64,000 nucleotides of DNA, from contig RXID01014522.1 of the NCBI GenBank assembly GCA_005019695.1, forward strand, positions 310,001-374,000, given 5' to 3'. The notes below the pieces were generated by a model. It did no database searches. It saw nothing but the letters and a program-made list of their open reading frames with translations, and was not told where the DNA came from. Source of the DNA: Trichopus zeylanicus subsp. travancoricus (lineage: Eukaryota; Streptophyta; Magnoliopsida; Dioscoreales; Dioscoreaceae). Within the stretch, counting starts at the first letter, position 1. The number at the start of each line of letters is the position of its first letter. The translations under genes were made by a program, and so were the position numbers. Of this stretch, positions 22,000-33,888 are shown one piece after another.

Positions 22000-22330
22000 T
22001 TCAATTGATGTTCAAATTTGATTTTGATTAAATTATAATATGATTCAATTTGATGTTCAGATTAGTTCTTAATTCAAGTATGATTTGATTCAATTCGATG
22101 TTCAGACTTGACTTTGGTTCAAGTCTAATTTGATTCAATTTGATGTTTAGATTTGATTTTGGTTCAAGTCTAATTTGATTTGATTCAATGCTAAGACTTA
22201 GTTTTGGTTCAGGTCTGATTTGATTTAGTTCAATTTTCAGACTTGATTCTTTGGTTCAAGTCTAATTAGATTTAGTTTGATATTCAGACTTGGTTTTTAG
22301 TTCAAGCCTAATTTGATTCGATGCGAACCT
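22000..22330. repeat. short array of TTGATGTTCAGA-type units
   Basis: Repeated words such as GATTCAATTTGATGTTCAGA and TTTTGGTTCAAGTCTAATTT alternate about six times with a spacing of roughly 55 bp. It belongs to the LTR module between the 240-bp and 46-bp arrays. Confidence 0.6.
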
Positions 22331-22339
22331 TGGATCTTG

Positions 22340-23260
22340 GACTTGATTCTTGTTGGATCTTATTTTGACCCTTATTAGGTTTTTTTTTTGGATTTTTAAT
22401 AGATCTTGGATCTAACGCTTAACGGGTTCTCATTAGATCTTTAATGTATCTTAGATCTAATTCTTTTTGGATTTTTATTGGACCCTCAATGAATCTTAGA
22501 TTCAACCCTTGGATCCAACCAATATTAGATTTTTACTAGATCCTCAATGGATCTTGGATTTGATCCATACTAGATTATTATTGAATCTTATAGATTTTGG
22601 ATCTAATTCTTAGTAGATTCTTATTGGATTCTTAATGGATCTTAGATCCAATTTTTGATAGGTAGTTATTAGATTTTTAATGGATCTTGGATCCAATTAT
22701 GATTGGGTTCTTATTGGGTCCTTAATGGATCTTGGATCCAGTCTTCATTAGGTTCTTATTGAATCATTACTAAATCTTAGATTTGACCTTTAATGGGTTC
22801 TTATAAGATCCTTAATAAATATTGGATTTTACCCTTATTAGGTTCTTTTCGGATCCTTAATGGATCCTAGATCTAAGTCTTAATAGATTTTTATTGGATC
22901 CTAAATGGATTTTGAACCTATCCCAGCTTGGTTTCCTATTGGATTTTTAATGTTGGTTCTAGCTCTTATTGAATTCTTATTGGATCCTTAATGAATCTTC
23001 AATCTAACTACTAATAGGTTCTTATTAGATTCTTAATAGATCTTGGATTTAGTACTTATTGGGTTCTTATTGAATCTTTAATAGATATTGGATCTAACTT
23101 TTAATAGGTTCTTATTGAATCCAACCCTAAGTTAATTCTTATTAGATCTTTAACGAATCTTGGATCCAATCCTAATTGGGTGTTTATCAGATCCTTAATA
23201 GGTTTTAGATCTAACCCTTAATGGAGCTAGGGTTGATTCTTAATAGATTCTTATTAGGTT
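22340..23260. repeat. 46-bp GGATC-rich tandem array
   Basis: About 20 degenerate copies of a unit with AATGGATCTTGGATCCAA and GGTTCTTATTGGATC. Decayed copies occur in other LTRs of the family (for example 26,340-26,800 and 41,920-42,000), so this is a local expansion. Confidence 0.8.
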
Positions 23261-23599
23261 TGGATTTGACCCATATTAGACCCTCATTGATTTAATATTC
23301 GAACCTTAATGGATTTGGATTTGACCTATATTAGACCTTCATTGTCTTTGGGTTTGAACCAAGTTAATTTGGGTTCAACTTGTCTTGAACTCGATTTTAG
23401 TTTATGATTTAGGTTCAACTTGGTACTTGTTCAAGTTTGACTTGGTTCTAGTCTTGATCTAACTTGGTTTGATTTTGGTTTGACTTGGTTTTGATTTAGA
23501 TTTGACCTCATTTGATTTTAGTTTATGCTTAGCCTAATTTTCTTGTAGTTCAGGCTTAGTCCTAACTTTGATTTTAATTTAATTTGATTTGATTTAATT

Positions 23600-23945
23600 T
23601 AATTTATGGTTGGATTCCCAAAAGAATCTCTTAGACTAAAAATAGATCAGTTGAGTTTTCTAAGAAATTCCTAAGCTAAAAATATGGTATTTGGGTTCTC
23701 GAAAGAATCCCTTGAGTCAGAAATATAGTATTTGAATTTTCAATAGAATCTCTTAGGTTAGAAATACAGTGGTCGAGTTCCTAAAAAATTCGTTAGGCCA
23801 GAAATGAGGTAGTTGGGCTCTCAATGAAATTCCTTAGATCAAAATAAGACGATTGAGTTTTCTCAGAATTCCCTTATGCCTGGAAAAATGCGATCAGATT
23901 CTCAAAGAAATTTCTTAGATCAAAGTGAGATGATCGAGTTTCGGA
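23600..23945. repeat. 47-bp tandem array
   Basis: Seven or eight copies of a unit with AAGAATCTCTTAGACTAAAA and GGTTGAGTTCTC-type words. It was not seen in the other LTRs of the window, so it appears private to this copy. Confidence 0.75.
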
Positions 23946-23989
23946 ATACAAATCGAGATAAACACGTGAATCAAGTGAGAAATAAAAAA

Positions 23990-24990
23990 TATTTTTTTTC
24001 CTCTTGTTTCTTTTTTTTCTCCTTTTCCTTTTTTTCTTTTTTCCTCCACAATAACTCCTACTTTTAATTTTTTTTGTTTTTTAATCCCCTCCAACTGGCT
24101 CCACCTTTATGTATTTATTTATTTATTTATTTTCTTTCTTTCGGTTTTTTTTACTTCTTTTTCCTTAGCATTTTTTTCTCCTTCTCCACCATGCTTCTCC
24201 TATGGCTGATCTCTCCATCCTTCTTTCCCTTTTCTTATTCTCTTTTCAGCATTGGCCTTATCTCCTCCACTGCTCCAAGATGAATACTGAACCCCAGCAC
24301 CTGTTCTCCTTCACTTACGCTGGATTGGACTCTTTCCCCGGCAGCGGTGGGCAGAGGTAATGCGGGTCTGTTGATGGGCTAACCCCATGGTGGCTGTAGA
24401 TAGCAAGGAGCCACCTCATGGTGATGCTGAATAGCGATGGGGCTGCTGGAGTGATGATATCGGTGAACTAGTGGCAACCAGACTTGGGTTCGGCAAGAGC
24501 GGTTAGGTGATGTTGTTGTGAAGCTTGATGTAGAGCCAACGAGGATGCTAGGGGACAAGCTTTCTCACTTGGGATTCATTAGAGCCATAGGATTTGAAGA
24601 AGGAGATGATAGAGGCGGGCTCTTCGATAAATCAGAGATGGGAGAGGTGCTTGGAGGCCTTGGCGGCTTCAATTAGAGAGAATCTAAGAGCGAAGACTAG
24701 GTATTTCGCTATGAGAGTGGACTTTGGCGCTTGGTTTTCTACATCGGTTGTCGCTACTGCGGTGGAGAAGCTACGAAGGAAGGTTCGCCAGATTCATAGC
24801 GCGGGTGCGGGAAGGCAGCTGGGAGCGGACGGAGGCAACAGGCCGGGCAAGGGTGGGTGATGGGATGGAAGCTAGCACAGTTGGAGGCAGGATGCAGTGA
24901 TGAAGCAACGAGGTTCTCACAAAAGAAACTAGATGGAGAAGAAATAAAGAAAAAGGAGAAGGCAAAATAAAGAAAAAGATAAGAACACAT
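23990..24990 (-). other. pyrimidine tract and GC-rich block of the solo LTR
   Basis: A T- and C-rich tract, including a short TTTA microsatellite at 24,111-24,132, is followed by a GC-rich block with scattered frames of 60-90 codons on both strands. Position and composition match the leader blocks at 3,100 and 19,000. No recognised domain. Confidence 0.5.
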
Positions 24991-25915
24991 ATTTTCTATT
25001 TTTTCTTTGTCTGGTTTTTATCTCTCATTCTTTTCTTCTCTTTTTTTGGTTTTTGGAGGGAACTCAAAAAAGATGAGATGGAATATATTTTCGTTCAAAA
25101 TTTTGAATCATAAATATGGATGGTGGTTTGTTATTTTGTTATTTGAATTGATTGTGAATAATGATTTGCTATTTTGATTTAGATATAGACAAAAACTGAA
25201 TGAAATTAATATGATTTCCAAATCTTATTATTGTTTTTTGATATCACTAAATATAGGAGGTTATTTATAACTTTTTTAAAAAATTTAGACAAATTTATAA
25301 TTTTATAAATCTCAAGGATCTTTTTTAAAATCAACCATAAAGACTTATTGCAAAGGTTTAAAACATTTTAGGTTCTTTCTGTCAAATTTTATTTATAAAA
25401 TAATGAAATTTAGACTTATTTATAAATAAAAATCTTCGAAGGATTTATTTGTAAATTTTTAAATATCAAATTTGTAATCTAATATTTTATGGATGGTTTA
25501 TTTTAATAAATAAAAATTTAATGTATTTATTTGCTATGGAAGGATTTATTTAGAAAATCTTTGATTGTATAAGGATTAATATACAATTAATAATTTTTGA
25601 GCGGTTTATTCGTAAATCCTAAATTTTGTGATGACCAATTTATAATTTAAAGATTTTATGGATCTTTTCACAAGAATTGTCATTCCAAGGATCTATTTAT
25701 AAGAAAAATATGACAAGGGATGTATTTGTAAAAATTTATTTGTTCTAGTGACATATTTATGAAAATTTATTTGGTTCAAGGACCTATTTGTAAAAATTTT
25801 ATTAATTTTGGCCTAGATTTTTAATGAGTCCTGAGCCTAATTTTGGTCCAATATTTGGCTCACTTAACCCATTTGGGTTGACTTCAATTTGAGCCTAAAT
25901 TTCATAATAATTATC

Positions 25916-27320
25916 CTCAAAGCGACTGGCACTACCTATGCCATTATCCCAAGCGTACAGGCACCTTGTATTGTTGCTATGCTACCCTCTGGCCACCTCC
26001 ATCGCTAGTAGTCAATGCTTTTGCACCTGTTGCCATTGCACACCTCCAACCACAAACTCATCAACATTGGCTAAAGCTAAATCCAGTCTTGGGAGATGAG
26101 GAGAGAGAATTAGAAGAAGGAAGAAGAGAAAAAATTGTGTGGTGAGGGAGAAACAAAAATGAGTTTGTCCATGTGAGATGGGGGAGAGGAGAAGAAGAAG
26201 ATCAAGAAAGAAGAGGAGAAAGAAGAGCAAAGAAGGAGATAAGAGAGAGAGCAAAAATTCGATATAAAAAAAGGGTTGTTGGCTATTAGGAGTGATGTAA
26301 GACAACTATATCCTTTGTACAGTAAAGTTAGATATCTAGTACAAGTTAAATTTCAACTCCATCCTTATTAGATTAAGTCTTTTACCCTCAATGGATTTGG
26401 ATCTGAACCCTCAATTGGATCCCAATTGAATTCAGATTCAATCCTTATAAGATTTAGGTTTGACCCATGTTGGATATTTATTACATTTGGGTTTGACTTA
26501 TATTAGATCCTTATTGGGTTTGGGCTTGATCCCTTAATGAACCATAATTGGGTTAGGGTTTGACCCATATTAGACCCTTATTAGGGTTGAATCTAACCTT
26601 TATTGGGTTTGGGTTTGACCCATATTGGACCCTTAATCGGGTTAGGTCCAATCCAAACCTAGTGCAGATTCGACCTAGTTTAATTGAGGTTTAGTCTAAT
26701 TTTGATTCAGGTTTAACTTGATTCTAGTTCCAGTTTGACCTAATTAGACCCAATTAGGTTTTAATCTTAAACCAATTTAGATTCTAGGCTAAGTTCTAGC
26801 TTAGTTTGATTTTAATTCATAGTTAATAAGAAGTTGAATCCAAACCCAGTAAGGGTCAAATCCAAAATTTATTAAGGATCCAATAAGGATTGAAACTAAA
26901 ACCCAATAAGGGTTGACCTCAAACCTAATAAAGGTCCAATAAGGGTTGAACAGAAACCTAATAGGGATCGAACCCAAACCTAATGAGCATCCAGCATGGT
27001 TTAGTCCATACCCATTAAGAATCAAATCTAAGATTTATTAGAGATCCATTAAGGATTCAATAAAGGGTTGAACCTAAACTTAATAGGAGTTGGACCCAAA
27101 TCCCAATTGGTTTACATTTAAGTTTGAACCTAATCAACAAAGTTGGTTTAAATCAGATCCAAATCCTAATTTGACCAAATCTAGTTTGAACCAAAATCCT
27201 AATTAGATTGAATCCCTAAAGTTGGTCTGAATCATATTCAAGACCTAAATAAGGTCAAACTATTTAAACTCGAATCCTAATCAGTTTAAGTAGAAAACTA
27301 CTAATCAGAGGCAAGGATCT
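25916..27320. repeat. mosaic of LTR fragments with an orientation switch
   Basis: At 25,920-26,330 the plus strand is GC-rich then purine-rich, as in plus-oriented LTRs. At 26,340-26,810 phrases such as GACCCATATTAGACCC show minus orientation. From about 26,820 to 27,300 their complements (CCAATAAGGGTTGA, AATAAGGATTGAAACC) show plus orientation. The last part could be what remains of the 5' LTR of element B. No coding sequence is seen. Confidence 0.55.
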
Positions 27321-27439
27321 TCTACCTTCTATCACATAATCAGCCTTGGTAGTGATTCTAAGAAAGAGCCTTGTTAGTCTTAGGATGCTAGAATTCACTT
27401 GAGAAATACAAACCAAGTAAAACTCCAAGGCGGTAAAGT

Positions 27440-28230
27440 GTTACCCTCAAGACAAGCTCCAATGCCTAAAGACAAGATTATCTCTAAGGACAAGGAAAAA
27501 AATTTAAATAAACAAGGATCCCAAGTCCCCATAAGTTGAACCTACACCCAAGAAGATGAAATACAATATAGCAGCTCATCTTAAAAAAATCCCTGCCATG
27601 CTTAGTGTGTTTGATGCCCTAATGATATCACAAGAACTAAGGGATATGTTAGTGCACATCTTGTAAAATCTAATTAACTACCACACATACTTTATTAAAG
27701 AAAAAATGAAGGAGTAGTTATACACTCATCAAACACCTACCATTACCTTCACAAATAATTATCTACTACCAAAAATAGTAGATCATAATTGGTTGTTATA
27801 TGTCACAGGGAACAATGATGGGATAAAAATTATCATATCCTCATTAACCCAAGCTTCTTAGTCAATTTAATGTCTCTCCATACTCTAATAGCTTTACCTT
27901 TGGATGTGTGTCATTTATCATTTGAAATTATAACCATCCAAAGATTCAATCAAAATAACCAAAGAGCTCTTAGAGCCATAACTACACTGTTGAAAGTAGG
28001 TAAATTGATGACTAACACTAAATTCTATGCGATTGACATTGATGTATTATACAAAGCAGTATTAGGGAAGTTATGGTTATATGAAAATAAAGTGATGCTA
28101 TCAACCCTAAATTGATGCATTCAGTACTTTGAAGATGGTGAAGAATGTCAAATTGATGGTGATGCACATTATTTTGATGTTCACAAGATCCATTATAATG
28201 ATGCAAATTATTATTAAAGATCCCATGCTG
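27440..28230 (+). pseudogene. protease remnant of element B
   Basis: Colinear with A: a lead-in encoding KIPAMLSVFDALMISQELR-like residues, then LDVCHLSFEIITIQRFNQNN, and the C-terminal half LLKVGKLMTNTKFYAIDIDV with LYKAVLGKLWLY. The family signature SYKALLGRPWLH is thus altered at several residues. The frame is broken before the catalytic loop. Its order after the gag end and before the RT linker supports the retropepsin call. Confidence 0.7.
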
Positions 28231-30060
28231 ATAAAGGATCTATTTTCATTAGTCAAAGAAAAAAATTGCTAGCTTAATCTTTGTCCCTTCTCATCTAGGG
28301 AGTAACACAAAATTTTCAGATGAAGAAATCCCACAATTCTACCTAGGTGACTATCCTTCTAATGAAGATAATAGTGGAAGTCAAATAAAAAGTACTCTTC
28401 TTATTACGAAAGTCCTAAGAGGCTTACTTTAGTCATTAGATGAGTTAAGCACCAATATTATAGAAGAATTAACAACCTTATATATTCCTCTTTAACATAA
28501 AGGAGAGAAGGAGATATTATTTTATAAGGCAATCCCCTATATTCCAAACATGCATGAAATCATAAAAATAGAGGATTCATAAGATGATGGTAACTATCAG
28601 TCGGTGGTCATACCTAAATATTTTCCAAACAAAGGAATCTAGTTATAGACTTCAACAAACAAAGGAAGTATGGGACTACCTCAAGAGCATGCTTATATCC
28701 TCGAAAGGTGAAACAAGAATTTTAAGGAACTGGGCTATATGGCCCCAAGTATTCGTACATACATTATGGTCACCATTAGATCTTTGTCTAATAATGAGAT
28801 TGATCAAACATCTTCAATGCCTTCTAACACACAAAATTGTATGCATTGAACCACCATGGTTTCTCAAACATCACAAGAAGGTGGAGTCCTCAGCTAAATT
28901 TCATCAAAAACTAAAGAAAAGGGGCATGATGTAACCAAAGTGCCTTTGAAACAAAAAAGAGGTTCCTTTGCTAAGCCCTATTCAACCTGATGAACTACTT
29001 GGAGAAGAAATGATCCTCGAACCAAAAGAAGCTTTGCCAAAACTTGAAGATAAGAGACAAGCCATAGTTGATAAACTAGTGAAAATAAACCTAGGTTTAG
29101 ACAAAGATCGCAGGCCAACCTTTATTAGCACATAACTCCCAAAGGAAAGCCAAGCCCAACTCAAAATAGTGCTTAAGGAATATATCAGCTACTTTACATG
29201 GAGTTATAGGGAGATTCCTGGACTAGATTTTGAAGTTGCAGTCCATAAGTTAGTTGTCAATCCTAAATTTTTACCTGTCAGACAAGCATCCAGGAAGATG
29301 AAATTTGACCTACAATAAAAGATGATGGAAGAGACAAAGAAACTAATCAAAGTAGGCTTCATCAAGAAAGAGAAATACCTAAGTTGAGTAGCAAATATTG
29401 TGCTAGTCAAGAAGAAGAATGACTAAATTTGTATTTGTATAGACTATAAAGACTTAAATAAAGTATGTCCAAAAGACGATTTCCATTACTAGTCATGAAA
29501 ATCATGATTGACAATATGGTTGATTTTGAACTATTCTCCTTTATGGTTTCTCAAGGTACAACCAAATCAAGATGGATCCTAATGATGAAAAACATACGGT
29601 CTTTCAAACTCTAATTGGCATATACTTCTACAAAGTGATGCCTTCCGAGCTTAAGAATGCAAGTGCCACTTATCTAAGGGCTTTGACCCAAATTTTCAAT
29701 GCCCTTATACACCAACTGGTCAAATGCTATGTGGATGAATCGGTAGTCAAAATTAAGTTTAAAGATAAGGAAATCCAAGACATAAGAGTGGTACTCGACC
29801 ACCTTAGAAAATATAATATAAAGATGAACCCAATGGAATATGCCTTTGGGATATCATCAGGAAAATTCCTCAGCTTCATTATCAGAAACTGAGGGATTAA
29901 AATCGATCTATCTAAGATTAAAGCCATGTTGGATATGCCATCACCCAACAACTTAAATTAGTTGAGGTAATTCCAAGGTCAACTCACATATATAAGCAGA
30001 TTCATTTTGAACCTCTCTAGAAAATATAATCGCTTTTCCAAATTGATGAAGAAGGATACT
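28230..30060 (+). pseudogene. linker and reverse transcriptase remnant of element B
   Basis: After an acidic linker, the reverse transcriptase region shows RQASRKMKFDL, EETKKLIKVGFIKKEKYL, IVLVKKKND and IDYKDLNKVCPKDDF (fingers). A 106-residue open palm segment (29,572-29,892) follows: MDPNDEKHTVFQTLIGIYF, KVMPSELKNASATYLRAL, and the catalytic motif YVDES at 29,728-29,742. The second catalytic Asp of YVDD is Glu. The thumb follows with LDMPSPNNLN and LSRKYNRFSKLMKKDTSF. Internal stops lie at several points. It would copy the element RNA into DNA if intact. Confidence 0.85.
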
Positions 30061-30723
30061 TCATTCATTTGGGATCAAGAATGCCAACAAGTCTTTGAAC
30101 ATATTAAGCAATATCTCTTAAATCCACTAGTCTTGGCAACACCCATACTTAGTAGACCCTTAGTCCTTTATACGGCTGCAATAGAAGGGTCTCTTGGGGC
30201 ACTTCTTGCATAGAATAAAGAGGAAGATAAAGAAAATACACTCTGCTATTTGAGTAAAATGCTAATAGGGCATAGATTAACTACTCTCCCATTGAAATGC
30301 ACTGTATGACACTCATATTCACATTAAAAAGCTCAGACATTATTTATTTGCTCATTAAGTCATTTTAATATCAAGGGTTGATCTCGTAAGGTACTTAATG
30401 ATTAGGCTCATACTCATTAGAAGGCTAACAAAATGGGCCTCAATCCTCATGAAGTACGTTATCAAGTTTACTCCTCAAAAGGTGGTTAAAAGGCAAGCCC
30501 TTGCCAATTTCCTCACACCTTACTCAGTGCTAGATAACTCTCCACTAAGGTGAGAACTTCCTGATGAAGAAATCCTTCTCATCAAGGAAGGAAAAATCTA
30601 CTAAAAGCTATACTTTGATGGGACATCATCTATCGAATCAAGAATCAGGCCAAACCTTTCTCAAAATAAAGCAAGCATAAAACTCATATTTGTCATTCCA
30701 AATGGGGACATTTTACAATATTC

Positions 30724-30771
<48 letters not shown>

Positions 30772-31240
30772 TTTCTCTCAAAACCATATACAAACAATGA
30801 GGTTGAATGTGAATCCCTAATTATAGGACTAGAAATGAACCTTAACATAAAAAGTATCTCATCTAAATGCTTTTGGTGACTCAAAATTGGTCATCAGTTA
30901 AGTACGAGATGAATACAAAATTCAAAAATTTGAGCTGCTAAAATACCATGAAAAACCTCAAGAACTTATGGAGAAAATCCCATATGTTCAAAATAATTAA
31001 AGTTTCCTAGTCTATTAATAAGAAAGCTGATTGCTTAGCCAAATTAGCCAAGACACTAGCTGACCCTCATGAAGAAAAATTTCTAATCATAGTCCATAGT
31101 AGATAGGAGATAAGCTCAGTCTTCAGGTTTAAACACAAGAACACTAAATCTAAAGTGATAGAGAAGGCAATAGATTGGAGAATAGCATTTACTAACTATA
31201 TTAGAAATGAAGAACTCCCATAAAATAAATCAGCATGGAT
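30060..31240 (+). pseudogene. RNase H region of element B
   Basis: Open at the start (WDQECQQVFEHIKQYLLNP, VLATPILSRPLVLYTAA, EGSLGALLA: the connection and first RNase H-like segment). It then shows, with stops, LYFDGTSSIESRIRPNLSQN and, after a CT microsatellite, TNNEVECESLIIGLEMNLN. The catalytic Asp of FDG is retained, unlike in A. NNEAEYE reads NNEVECE. Tail residues ADCLAKLAKTLADPHEEKF match A. Confidence 0.75.
30726..30779 (+). repeat. CT microsatellite inside RNase H
   Basis: About 26 CT units with a G and an extra T substitution sit between NGDILQYSY and TNNEVECE of the RNase H. The equivalent place in A has ordinary coding sequence, so the microsatellite grew after the two copies separated. 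Confidence 0.9.
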
Positions 31241-32405
31241 CCAACTCTAAAAGATGGTCTTATGCTTTTCGCTCATAAATGACACTCTTTGTAGGATGCC
31301 TTTTGATTAATTGCTTCTATGTTGTATTTCAGATGAAGAGGCAAGAGAAGTTATGCATGAAGTATACTCTTAAGGTTTATAGGGCTCATCAATCAAGCTA
31401 AAAAATGATGATAAAAATCAAGCATATGTGTTACTATTAGCCCTTGATGGTGAGAGATTGCATCGGATATGAGATAAAATATCACTTATGTCAAATTCAT
31501 AGTGACTTCATTTATTAACATCAAAATCCTCTACATCCAATAGTATCATCGTGGCTTTTTTAGGTATAGGGTATGGATATAATCGGCCTAATTTAGCCAC
31601 CTTCTTCTAGAAGTCACAGTTTCATATTGGTAGCAATTGACTATTTCTCCCAATGGGAAGCAGTAATCCCTTGAAAGAAGTAAAAGCAAACATTGGCATC
31701 CACTTTTTTAGAAACATATCCTATACTGATTTAGTGTTTCTCAAAAGTTCATTTTTGACAATAGACCATCTTTCAAAAGCTTCAAGGTAGGATGATTTGC
31801 ACATTATCACTAGATAGATTGGAGATATTTATCTATCTATAATGCAAGAGCGAATGTTGTCACTGAGACATTAAATAAGACTCTCCAAAATATAAAAGAA
31901 AGTTATTGGAAAAAATAAAAGAGATTAACACAAAAAACTTTCTGAGGCATTGTGGGATTATCATACCATATATCGAACCCCTACACAATCAAACACTATA
32001 TGCATTGATATTTGGGACTGAAATATAAATTCCCTCTTTAAGGATTGCATTATAAGAGGAAATTACAAAAAAAGATAATGCTTGCCCCTACTTAGATGAG
32101 CTAACTTCTTGGATGAAACAAGACTCAAAGCCCAACAAAACCTAAAGATGTATTGAGAAAAAATTTCTAGGGCATACATTAAGATGGCTTGACTCATATC
32201 TTTCAAGAAGAGAGAAATAGTCTTAGTGTTGAAGAGATCCATGATCCCAAATTGAAGCAAGCAAGGCAAAATTTGAGTCTAATTGGGAAGACCCTTATAT
32301 TGTCAAAAGGATATTTGAAGGGAATCTACCAACTAATTGATGACAAAGGGGAAAAATCTATGCCACCGATTAATGCTCAATTCAAGAAGAGGTATTATGC
32401 ATAAG
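31240..32405 (+). pseudogene. integrase remnant of element B
   Basis: The zinc-binding part is badly broken, though GYGYNRPN and CHLCQIH-like pieces are colinear with A. The core begins HSFILVAIDYFSQWEAVIP, keeping the first catalytic Asp, after which frames break. The last 70 residues are open (32,189-32,404): MTHIFQEERNSLSVEEIHDP, then LIGKTLILSKGYLKGIYQL and MPPINAQFKKRYYA. This is the typical C-terminal end of gypsy integrases (a GAYxL-like and a NAxxLKxYY-like ending). It joins cDNA to the chromosome in intact elements. Confidence 0.75.
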
Positions 32406-32589
32406 ACTCTAGAGGCAATAATAAAAAAAATAAAAGCGTCTATGTTTTATCTATGACGGAACATCGACTTCCCTAAAAGAACATCCAATCAAATATGTGC
32501 TCTATGTTTCTCGAGGTAAAACATGGATACAAAATCCTATATGACAAATTAAAACCCATCTTGTGCAGTGATCAAGCCAACTTCCAATT

Positions 32590-33185
32590 AAAAAAAACTA
32601 AGTCCATTTTATATGATAATCAAACCTGCATTTAAATAGCAAACCAAGTCCACTTTCACATGGTAACTCAAGTCCACTTTCAAGTGGTAAATCAAGTCCA
32701 CTTTCACATAGCAAACTAAGTTTACTTTTGGGTAATAAACCAAGTCCACTTCCATATGGTATCTCAAGTATATTTTCACATGGCAATCCAAGTCCATCTT
32801 GTATAGTGATCAAGTCTACATCCACATGGCAATCCAAGTCCACTTTCACATGATGACTAAGTTTATTTTATGTGGTGATCAAGCTAGTATTTAAATGATA
32901 AACTAATTCTACTTTTACATGATAGATTAAGTCTACTTTCACATGGTAACTCAAGTTCACTTTTACATGGTAGATTAAATCTACTTTTACATGGTAATTC
33001 AAGTATACTTTCACATGACAAATCAAATATACTTTTGCATAACAAACTAAGTATATTTTCTCATGGAAAATGAAGTCCACTATCATATGGTGAATCAAAT
33101 CTACTTTCATGTGGTAAATTAAGTCCACTTCTATACGACAAACCATGGTCATTTTCACATGGCAATTCAAATTCAAATAGTCAAC
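32590..33185. repeat. 24-bp minisatellite between integrase and 3' LTR of B
   Basis: About 24 copies of a 24-bp unit such as AAGTCCACTTTCACATGGTA, the complement of the unit in A. It occupies the same slot, after the integrase end and before the polypurine tract. Eight-residue periodic frames on the minus strand (32,598-32,849 and 32,868-33,176) are artefacts of this period. Confidence 0.85.
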
Positions 33186-33250
33186 TCTTGGAATGTTGAT
33201 GTAGGGGCAAGTACCTAAAAACTATTTAGACCCTCTCCTCTTGTTAGAAC

Positions 33251-33277
33251 TCGAGAAGAGGATGCAAAGGGGAACTT
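33251..33277 (+). other. polypurine tract of element B
   Basis: GAGAAGAGGATGCAAAGGGG lies just ahead of the LTR start TGCTTGAATCAATTTTG and corresponds to the tract of A at 4,701-4,730. Confidence 0.7.
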
Positions 33278-33878
33278 TGCTTGAATCAATTTTGTCTAAA
33301 CTTAAGTCTAATTAAACTTAGCCAGAATAGAGGCTTGGATGCCACTAAAATACACTAAACGAATCATTTCTTGGTAAACAAGACACTTAGTCCTGGCCTA
33401 TCGATTGTCCAATTCCAAAAACTGGTTAATCAGTTCGCATAAATCAAGTATAGCAGAACCCCTTTGTTGGTCAATTGTTTTCTCAACCAATCGACCAGTT
33501 ATGATGAACCAAAATTGGCAACTCTCTGTCGGTCGACTGGTTCCTCAACTGATTACCCAGTGCAAGTTTAGATCGAAAGAAATTGGTTGTTTAATGAGCT
33601 TATTATAAGTGCAAAAAGGGCCTTAAAATTCAAAAATAACTGTTCAGCCCTGATTCTGCAGAAAATTTGTAAATAACCTCTTTATAAAGTTAATATTCAA
33701 GGTGGGTACATCTTTTTAAATTCTCTCATCTAATCTCAAATAAAATCCTCATCCAATTCAAACATATCTTCATCCAATCTCAAAATAAACTTATTCATAT
33801 CCATCTATAAATGCATCCATGATTCAAAATTTCAAATAAAAGAGATTGAGATCCAATCCAACTCGATCTCTCCAAGCC

Positions 33879-33888
33879 CTATATAAGC
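33879..33888 (+). promoter_or_regulatory. TATA box of LTR B
   Basis: CTATATAAGC stands 0.6 kb after the LTR start. It is followed about 25-30 bases later by ATCAAAAAGAGAG, the likely transcript start region. This is the best TATA match among the LTRs of the window. Confidence 0.65.

Larger units (their letters stand above)
20585..25915 (-). mobile_element. solo or truncated LTR of the A/B family
   Basis: The left edge (TGGAGCAATG, complement of the family end GCTCCA) and the following 300 bases match the 3' end of LTR A (GTACATGGCTTAAGTAAGGG and the drop to TTTACAAT). Proceeding right are a repeat of about 240 bp, a 46-bp array, a 47-bp array, a pyrimidine-rich tract, a GC-rich block (24,290-24,990) and the AT-rich U3. 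It stops near 25,915 without the TGTTTGGG start, so it is truncated. No polyprotein is attached. Confidence 0.75.

Noticed and set aside
23876..24283. Small hydrophobic proteins rich in Phe and Ser
   Set aside because: They come from a pyrimidine-rich tract typical of this LTR family. Low complexity and no conservation.
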